From positions 62,001 to 126,000 of the forward strand of contig BGKB01000142.1 of NCBI GenBank assembly GCA_003116975.1: DNA of 64,000 bases, read 5' to 3'. Origin of the DNA: Aurantiochytrium sp. KH105 (lineage: Eukaryota; Sar; Bigyra; Thraustochytrida; Thraustochytriidae). How positions within the stretch are numbered: the first letter of the stretch is position 1; the number at the start of each line of letters is the position of its first letter. Below are positions 58,001 to 64,000 of this stretch, piece after piece. Made by a program: the position numbers and the translations under genes. Below the pieces are notes generated by a model. It was not told the DNA's origin and ran no database searches. It saw only the letters and a list, made by a program, of their open reading frames with translations.

Positions 58001-61000
58001 TCTTCGCGTTCCTGTTCGCCACGAAGCCAGACTTGCTCTTGCTCACGAGAGATCAAAAGTCATGCTCTCACCAGTCTCCCTTGCAGCGCTGCAAAGCCTT
58101 TTCGCCGCATTTAGGCCCATCTATGACACCCTGCGCCGTCGCAAGCGCGAAAAGTATTCGGCCAAAGACGGGCCTCACAAGTCAGCCCCAAATCCTCCTC
58201 TGGAGTACGAGATCCAATCATTCCGTATCGAACTTGTTGACGACAACTGTCAGACGCTCATCGAAATCTCTCTCGAGGGGGTCTCCCTGGGCTCGCGAAG
58301 CGGGAAATCGGGATATCAGCTCGAGCTTGCCAGTGCAATCGTCACCGATCCTCGCGCTCCGGGCGAAGGCGAATTCGCGATTCTCGCGCACGTGCCTGAG
58401 GGTCTCAAAATAAGTTCTGGAAGCCACGACGACGGGCCTGTGCTCACATCGAAACGACTCTACGTCGCGTGGAATCACACGTTGCCAGAACGCTTGACCA
58501 AAGCTTGGCCAAAGCACGATGCAGTGTTCTTCCCGCGAACACTATCGAAAGAAACCGTCTCGCAAGCGGACCCAGCGCGAGTCTCCAAGCACTCCTCCTC
58601 ACTGGGAAACTGCGCGCGACTTCATATTCAGGACTTCATCATCGAACTTCGCGAGGAGGGTCTTGGACGCGGATTGAGCAGATTTGCTTCGTCGTTGGAT
58701 GCCGAACGCCATGCAGACGGTGATCTCAAAGTAAGCCTTTCTCTACCCCGACTGAACTCTGCAGCAAGTGCGGAGAGCCTTGGCTTTGACCTTTTTCGCC
58801 CCTATCGAGCCGAAGGCAGCCTCGAGCCATGTGATGGTGAATACTGCGGCAAGCTTGTCATTCGACACAAACCAGGGGGTGGCGTCCGCGTCTTAGTGGA
58901 GCAAATCGAGTATGTTCACTTCAATACCGACTTTAAAGAGATGGTCGACTATTCGGAATATGGCATTTCAAAGCCCCTAGCACTCCTCAGGCAACTTTTA
59001 GGCAAGAACGCGTCTTCGAAAGAGACGAGAACGCGTGTCTCAAAAGAAAAATCGACGCTGTCCGTAGAGCTTCTCGATTGTCTCGTGTCACTCCCGGCTT
59101 CTCGATCTGTGGAGCAACACGCAACTTCGCATGCTCACTTTGAGCTGCGATCTTCGTCGTGCATGGTCGAGCTGCAGCCAGACCAAAAGGATCCTGCGTT
59201 GCAATCCTTTTTGATCACTTTCAAAGACGTCGGACTTGGGTCAGTCGACACTGCTTCGGGATCCGGATATGAACCAATTCTCGCCAAAGATGCTCAAAAA
59301 ACACTATTATGCTCCTGGACACGAACTCGCTTCACGGAAGAAGAAGCCAATGCTCGCAAACATCTCTTTGTCAAAGGCCTCGATGGGATCAGATCATGGT
59401 ACGGGAATCCGACAGGTCGTGGGTTCCGGAACGAGTTTGACTGGGATTTGGGGCACGATGTTTTACGTCTCAAACTTTCCCATCGGCAATACAATCTCTT
59501 CAATATTGTTCAGAGTGAGAACCTTGCCGATTGGCGCAGCTTGCCACATCTCTGTACAAATTCCGACAAGGATGATGAATCGAAGTGCTTTTGCGAAAAT
59601 CTCGCGACCGAGGCCCGCGTCCGTGAGACACGCTTTTCCTATCAATTTCCGCCGCTCACAGAAATCGAAATGCGCTTCATGGACTCGTCCCAACACGTCT
59701 TTGCGCTCAAATTGAAGTCATTGATATACAAAAACCAGCAGTATCTGCGCTACGGTATGCACGCGAGCTTCACCACAACAGGGGTAGATTTGTTTGGCAG
59801 GCACGCCGGAGAATCGGGCGCAATGCGTCAAATTATCGCAGTGCCTGATTCCACGGTCAGTATTGACCGCGACAAGGCTCGCAAGACGGACATGCGCATC
59901 GATGTTGCCGGGAAGGCCACCATTGTGGCTGATCGAGGAGGCCTGCAGCATTTCTTCTTCTTCTTTGAGGGCGACCTGGCAGAGCGTTTACGACTTGGGT
60001 GCCCTGTCGAATTTGGGCCAGACCCAGCTTTGCAGAGACGCGCAAAGCACACGTCGAGAACCCTCAATGCCTCTCATGTGAGTATCCGTACGGGCTTTGA
60101 ACCAAGCGCCGACGTTCTCTGTCTCGACGGGAGTCTTCATTTTGTTGCTACCAAAGGCGTGAATCAGTTGCGGACGACGGAAATGACACTATGCGTAGAA
60201 CGTGCCTTTTTCCTCGAGTCGGCTCTGAACTTATTGGAGAAGTCCATAGAGCTTTCCATGCACACATCGAAAACTGCGGACCGGGACCACTTCCAGCGGC
60301 GAATCTCGGCATCTCTCAGCGAACTCAAAATTCTCATACCGCAGCGATTTCTTGGCCCACTGTCAAGTGTCTTGAGCCAATGGCGGCTCGAAATCTATGC
60401 GCCAGGACTGCGTCAGGTCCGAACGTCCAAACGAGCATTCTACCAAGCAAACGCGATCCAGCGCACTGTTTCTCAGGCGGTGCTTCAACTGAATGGTGTC
60501 CAGTGTATCATTGTCGATGCCTCGGATATGGAGAGAAACGGCGCTCTTCCCTTGCTCGCACTGGTTTCGAGTCCACTTATTATTCGTGAGGTAGTCGAGA
60601 CATTGGCGGTCTCGGGACGTCGCGTCGCGACGTATGAGGGCGACTTTACTGATTTCATGATGGCTACCGACACAGAGTCAAACGAGATCTACGAAAAGCT
60701 GTGGTGTGGCAGCGACAACCGCCAGGGCATAACGGCAGCGTACTTTAATTTTTCAATTGCCCAGTGGGAGCCTCTACTTGAACCCTGGACGTGGGAGTGG
60801 ACATTGCAACGCACAAGCAACGCAGTCACAAAGACGCCATCGGCGCTCGCATTCCAGCTGCAGGGGCCTCGTTTCCTCATGGCAAACATCTCCGTCCAAG
60901 CAGTGCGAACGCTCTCGTGGCTGCACGCGTCTTGTATTGCATCAAGGGATCACGCACCGCTAAGACGCGCCCCTCTCGCGCATCGATCGCTCGGTGCGCT

Positions 61001-64000
61001 CGCACACCAGGCGCTCATGGTCGAGAATCAAACAGGCATGTCTCTCGAGGTCTACACTCGCGGCAGCAGCGCGAAGTCGGATCGATGCTGTGTGCCGGAT
61101 CGTGAGACGATATCGCTTGGCCGCGAAGGGGGAGTTCGCTCCATATCCTTAGACCTCATTGATGAAAAGGGCAGGTCGCCGTGGTACCGCCTCGAAGGAG
61201 TTCCGGTTCGGTCAGTGGGTTCCTTTGTCTTTGTAGTATACCCGCGAAATGATCACCGTGGTACTGCAGACGAGGACGAAATGGATGAGCCTGCCATGGC
61301 CAGCCAGATTTGCGTCAGTATCAAGGCGCATGGAGCGAGAATGCACATACGGATCTCGTCTGTGTACGAACTACACAACGAGAGCCCCTTTGCTCTCGAC
61401 CTTCTCTTACTTCCGACAATGGATCACATTACCCAGCATCAAAGCGCAGAGCGTGCGCGTCTTGTCGAAAATCTGGGACCTGGGGAGACGCTCTTTGTGC
61501 CAATGGATGCCTCTTATTGCACGTTAACGCTTCGGCCACGCCGAGACCCGCTCTTGGACTGGTGGGAAGGCATTGAGCTCTCGACAATTGACGCGCTCAC
61601 GGGGAAAATGAAGTGCACAGTCAGCGCGGCAATCCGGTGTGAGGATCCTGGTCATGACAGTGCAAGCGGCGACACGTCGGGAACGAAGTCCTCTGGCTCG
61701 GGCAACATTTTTGCTGCGTGTATGAGCATTCGACCATGGCGTTCTTCGAATCAATTGCGCGTACGACACTTGTACGCACTCACCATTGCGCCTGTGGTGA
61801 CGATCGAAAATCTGCTTCCAATCGGCTTGCAATTTGCCATCGCAACAAATGAAATTGCCACGCCAGAGCGACTTGAGCTTACGTCCGTGGCAGCAGGAGC
61901 ACAAGGAGGAGTTTATGGGTGGCCAGCCGTTGCTTCTGCACGACAGCTGCGGCTCCGCATCGAGAACTCAAAGTGGACCGAAAGCTTTGGCATCGGTCCT
62001 GCGACGCAAGGACCCGGATCGGTTGTAGTGGTCGATGATAGTGGAAAACAATTGCGCCTTTTGTACGAGGTTCGTAGACCCAACGATGGCATGGCTATTG
62101 TTGTGACAGTGTTTAGCAGGGCGTGGTTCCTGAACCGGACAGGGCTTGCGCTGTCGTTCAAGGCTGGCAATGTGCACCTTATGGAGTCCGCCACGCGCGC
62201 AATGTACGTGCGGCGACAGCAACGCTCGGCCCGTCGTTCTGCGCTTCGTCATGGTCAGTCCGTTAGTGTCCGTGTCCCCGAAGGCTGGAGCGACGGAGTC
62301 ATATACCAAGTCAACCAGTCACGAGGAACTTATGATGTTCTCTTTGCATCAGGTGTCCTCGATCTTGATGTTCCAGTCACGCGCTTGAGAGCGCGTAGTC
62401 TGGATCAGAGCGACGTGCAAGATCAAGAAAACGCACTTGACGTGGACAAAGATGAGGAGGAAACATTTCCCCGCGACTTGCATATTGAGGACAGTGCAAA
62501 AAGCCGTGATGAAAGGACACAGTCCTCGACGGTCTCGGTTGCATCATCTTCTTCCGCGAGCGCTCGCGTGCAAAAGAGCGAACCGATTGCAGACACTTCA
62601 AAAGCGGGGGAAGCAGGCGCGGGCGTTGGCTCAGTCATGCTATTTTCGGAAAGCTCCATGTTTTCTGTGCGCATTGCGCAAAGTCAGTGGTCTCCTCCGT
62701 GCAGTCTTGAGACAGTGGGCACGCAAGGATCAATCCGACTCCCGATGGATGCAAAGCGTGAGCGTATGAGCGACGTGTGGTTTCAGGAAATTGGCGTTCA
62801 CGTGAGCTTAGCCCCTTCCAAGTTTCGGCGGTCCAAGATTGTTTCCTTCGTCCCAAGATATCTCATTGCAAACGACTTGACAGATGATATTGTTGTTGCA
62901 CAGAGCAGCTCGAAATCCCTGGGCAAGCCAATCGATGCTACTCGTATCTCTGTAAGCCAAGGACAAGAAAGACCCATGTCAATGCTAAGACGCCAACGCG
63001 ACGAGGTAATACTTCTTTGCCTCACCATCAAGACTGCAAATGATGAAAGGTATTCGTGGACAGCCGCCTTTGATCCCGCGGTGGAGCGCATGACGGCCAT
63101 CAAAGTTCGTGGTTTGACGTCAGGAAATGTACGCGTGATTCGTCTTCAGACGGTGGCCCGTGGAGCTTGCTGCCTCATTCGCGTCTCATTGGCGCAGGAT
63201 GGCGGCGAAGGCGCCGCGTATCGCATCGAGAATGCTTCTTCGCAGCTGGTGCACTTTTTCCAGGACATTGGTCAACCAATCTTGGACGCACAGGCAGCAG
63301 CAGCTGCGGCAGCTGCACGCCTCGACCAAGAGGCTGCTCGCGCCGCAGCTCAGGCGCAAAAAAGCGGCATCGGCAGCGTAGGTGGTGGTGGTGGTGGCGG
63401 CGGCGGCGGCGGCAGTGGTGTTGATCTAGGGAGTGCGCAGCGGGCTTTTGCAAAAATGGAACGAATTGACGCCGCGCACCGAGGCAGTACGGAACGACTC
63501 TTTCCCGGAGAGTCCTCGTCCTTTGGATGGGACACTGTGAATGTGATTGAGTTGGTTTTAGTACTTTCCTTCTGCGGAGACGCTGCACTCTTTTCATGCG
63601 CGCTTGATGAGCTCAATCAACGAGCACGTCTACAGCTGCCTGGAGGGACAGTCGTTGTTGCAACGACGTACTTTGATGGGCGAAGCAAGGTGCTCCGTCT
63701 TTCTGACGAGGGCATGCTTGCGGACGATGAGCGTGGCCGGGCCGCATCTTTAGCTTGGACGATGACGGAAGCCTCTGGCATTTCGTCATCGCCAAAAGGC
63801 TCCGTGATGGTGCAAATCTGTCTGGCAGGCGTTGGCATTTCTCTTGTTGACGCCAAACCTCAGGAAATAGCCTATGTAACCGCGGCAGGGCTCGGTGTTG
63901 ATATGGTGCAACATCCGAACGCAGATCAGACCATTGAAGTCGTGCTTACCCACCTGCAGGTTGACAATCAGCTCGCGCAGGCTCGTCTTCCCATTGCTTT
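55089..64000 (+). CDS. VPS13: VPS13-family bridge-like lipid transfer protein (3' end beyond window)
   Basis: At least 2970 codons, open without a stop or visible intron to the right edge. The N-terminal chorein domain (1-100) is clear: LLLRVLELYFGEFVESINKE, QLKVGVLKGRVVLRDLRLR, then IRDGRIAELTIKVPWAKL and VVVTIVGVHADLEP. A Gln/Asp/Ser/Pro-rich insertion (about 115-235) interrupts the early groove. The VAB region (about 2000-2800) is indicated by TIENLLPIGLQFAIATN and FLNRTGLALSFKAG. An Ala run and then eleven Gly in a row (about 2735-2780) form a disordered loop. The final part, SLVDAKPQEIAYVTAAGLGV then HLQVDNQLAQARLPIAF, matches the block before the ATG2_C/PH end. VPS13 forms a hydrophobic channel moving phospholipids between organelles. 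The C-terminal targeting domains lie outside the window. Confidence 0.93.
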   Translation, partial: MLGLDSLLLRVLELYFGEFVESINKEQLKVGVLKGRVVLRDLRLRRGAYVLPGKLPVAIRDGRIAELTIKVPWAKLSSEPVVVTIVGVHADLEPSIEETIDTDGKRRAQERKARDLEAAELLAQQHLQQQTQQAADFDDSLTETPSPMLTAADTPSPSPGQGDPTTSDDNSSEASGPKPGSGISQGVAADDLSASRLSGSRKFFRRKSLPSPTLAPQRSSKRKPQGKRKRSYRSKLIRRIFHNIQIHIHDLKVTYVDEVTQSHTGCRCDVSVDQLHLSTVDAHGDLTFHAGSDGIAESLGEVLARAIQIHNLALSIQGERILGPVDWSIHILQSLDENAAARLGAKASVKIVSHKLACQASAHQVQTAVGLLRPLLARQELAILLQRSRLRPQASPTKNPRAWWRYVGKMVTLGLPRRPSQFHLVDAIWERSKYILLYRQKLRFLLSDSTPPPLLRDALHALEREMRADTVLLFRQMALREFQSLDSVPGSPADADEVPSSPVLQAAVEATSDSLEDERPSPKSDLQRKPSSRASRAFTGGLRRGLKAVSRSKSFKNARTPSSSSTNDASPKSPAPGQQAYALPQAEWPTHEQQVMYEDVSHGTIHDDSEFTAFRSDWMVRSSSATGDAAKDIQALLHIENLTADLVADAQTSVPLLSCRGELLSFEVSTSAADASKQLSLGIGRIEAVSRADEDLWFHMDAIDDLDDFRASCDDAFSRFAAMQDNLGLRAQAKVRRRRRHSGSRMSASSLQGMLRGSSSNSVANLADCEPPSPTTPPEALTAGQPLLRRTGVNEEDAHATEKTPSSIGSPAPPSSPGKLFLVLYQDASASRCVLRIPKVSAGFTPSLLAWVQRALPRSHDQRHELFERLFVAARGKRDLSHDSHDHPQRRVTLDLQLQRLSVAFCVPAQTWTLEAIVDDTRIRPEIPAQPSSSPVQLLDHTVEICSCALQTKSVPVSSSSSASPIWTCRDLRVPVRHEARLALAHERSKVMLSPVSLAALQSLFAAFRPIYDTLRRRKREKYSAKDGPHKSAPNPPLEYEIQSFRIELVDDNCQTLIEISLEGVSLGSRSGKSGYQLELASAIVTDPRAPGEGEFAILAHVPEGLKISSGSHDDGPVLTSKRLYVAWNHTLPERLTKAWPKHDAVFFPRTLSKETVSQADPARVSKHSSSLGNCARLHIQDFIIELREEGLGRGLSRFASSLDAERHADGDLKVSLSLPRLNSAASAESLGFDLFRPYRAEGSLEPCDGEYCGKLVIRHKPGGGVRVLVEQIEYVHFNTDFKEMVDYSEYGISKPLALLRQLLGKNASSKETRTRVSKEKSTLSVELLDCLVSLPASRSVEQHATSHAHFELRSSSCMVELQPDQKDPALQSFLITFKDVGLGSVDTASGSGYEPILAKDAQKTLLCSWTRTRFTEEEANARKHLFVKGLDGIRSWYGNPTGRGFRNEFDWDLGHDVLRLKLSHRQYNLFNIVQSENLADWRSLPHLCTNSDKDDESKCFCENLATEARVRETRFSYQFPPLTEIEMRFMDSSQHVFALKLKSLIYKNQQYLRYGMHASFTTTGVDLFGRHAGESGAMRQIIAVPDSTVSIDRDKARKTDMRIDVAGKATIVADRGGLQHFFFFFEGDLAERLRLGCPVEFGPDPALQRRAKHTSRTLNASHVSIRTGFEPSADVLCLDGSLHFVATKGVNQLRTTEMTLCVERAFFLESALNLLEKSIELSMHTSKTADRDHFQRRISASLSELKILIPQRFLGPLSSVLSQWRLEIYAPGLRQVRTSKRAFYQANAIQRTVSQAVLQLNGVQCIIVDASDMERNGALPLLALVSSPLIIREVVETLAVSGRRVATYEGDFTDFMMATDTESNEIYEKLWCGSDNRQGITAAYFNFSIAQWEPLLEPWTWEWTLQRTSNAVTKTPSALAFQLQGPRFLMANISVQAVRTLSWLHASCIASRDHAPLRRAPLAHRSLGALAHQALMVENQTGMSLEVYTRGSSAKSDRCCVPDRETISLGREGGVRSISLDLIDEKGRSPWYRLEGVPVRSVGSFVFVVYPRNDHRGTADEDEMDEPAMASQICVSIKAHGARMHIRISSVYELHNESPFALDLLLLPTMDHITQHQSAERARLVENLGPGETLFVPMDASYCTLTLRPRRDPLLDWWEGIELSTIDALTGKMKCTVSAAIRCEDPGHDSASGDTSGTKSSGSGNIFAACMSIRPWRSSNQLRVRHLYALTIAPVVTIENLLPIGLQFAIATNEIATPERLELTSVAAGAQGGVYGWPAVASARQLRLRIENSKWTESFGIGPATQGPGSVVVVDDSGKQLRLLYEVRRPNDGMAIVVTVFSRAWFLNRTGLALSFKAGNVHLMESATRAMYVRRQQRSARRSALRHGQSVSVRVPEGWSDGVIYQVNQSRGTYDVLFASGVLDLDVPVTRLRARSLDQSDVQDQENALDVDKDEEETFPRDLHIEDSAKSRDERTQSSTVSVASSSSASARVQKSEPIADTSKAGEAGAGVGSVMLFSESSMFSVRIAQSQWSPPCSLETVGTQGSIRLPMDAKRERMSDVWFQEIGVHVSLAPSKFRRSKIVSFVPRYLIANDLTDDIVVAQSSSKSLGKPIDATRISVSQGQERPMSMLRRQRDEVILLCLTIKTANDERYSWTAAFDPAVERMTAIKVRGLTSGNVRVIRLQTVARGACCLIRVSLAQDGGEGAAYRIENASSQLVHFFQDIGQPILDAQAAAAAAAARLDQEAARAAAQAQKSGIGSVGGGGGGGGGGGSGVDLGSAQRAFAKMERIDAAHRGSTERLFPGESSSFGWDTVNVIELVLVLSFCGDAALFSCALDELNQRARLQLPGGTVVVATTYFDGRSKVLRLSDEGMLADDERGRAASLAWTMTEASGISSSPKGSVMVQICLAGVGISLVDAKPQEIAYVTAAGLGVDMVQHPNADQTIEVVLTHLQVDNQLAQARLPIA

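Noticed and set aside
1-64000. Mobile elements, CRISPR arrays or viral remnants
   Set aside because: No reverse transcriptase, integrase, transposase, capsid or spacer-repeat pattern was seen. The only element-like features are the short hairpins near 32.05 and 54.8 kb.

Overview
This is a nuclear chromosome segment from a GC-rich, intron-poor protist, most likely a labyrinthulomycete or thraustochytrid-like stramenopile. That assignment is inference. It rests on the eukaryotic gene set (VPS13, SIN1, NudC, GPN3, C1 domains, HMG boxes), on sparse short GT-AG introns (about 70 to 250 nt), on large intronless genes on both strands, and on gene-poor stretches full of microsatellites. No rRNA, convincing tRNA, CRISPR array, or retroviral or transposon coding sequence was seen.

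Layout, left to right: TIR-domain protein (-), three-module EF-hand protein (-), wax-synthase-like MBOAT (+), UQCC1/Cbp3 chaperone with a C-terminal WW domain (+), NAD(P)H-hydrate epimerase (+), four-repeat Myb factor (-). Next comes a 6.2 kb region without a recognisable gene (10.6-16.8 kb). It is followed by a tandem inositol-polyphosphate-kinase fusion (-), glutamate 5-kinase (-), a two-exon NudC protein (+), two secretory type I membrane proteins (+ and -), COQ9 with an unusual C-terminal tail (-), a twin-CX9C complex I assembly factor-like ORF (+), a three-exon periplasmic-binding-protein-like gene (-), a 1334-residue C1-domain protein (+), TORC2 subunit SIN1 (-), a triple HMG-box protein (-), monodehydroascorbate reductase (+), GPN3 GTPase whose start codon is alone on its coding exon (-), an 11-repeat Cys/His protein (-), and a GH114-VWA secreted protein (-). 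A repeat-rich 4.4 kb interval then precedes the start of a VPS13 gene, which runs off the right edge after about 2970 codons without an interruption.

Functional themes: three genes concern respiratory-chain biogenesis (UQCC1 for complex III, COQ9 for ubiquinone, the CX9C protein for complex I). Several concern signalling or lipid contact (tandem inositol kinase, SIN1, C1 protein, VPS13, EF-hand). NAXE, MDHAR and ProB are metabolic housekeeping. Genes are not in operons, and most neighbours are unrelated.

The most interesting items are the IP6K-like plus IPMK-like fusion, the COQ9 tail that resembles potato inhibitor I, the COQ9/CX9C head-to-head overlap at an ambiguous base, the ATG-only exon of GPN3, and a set of inverted repeats sharing the core CGTGCAAG upstream of VPS13 and of the C1 gene.
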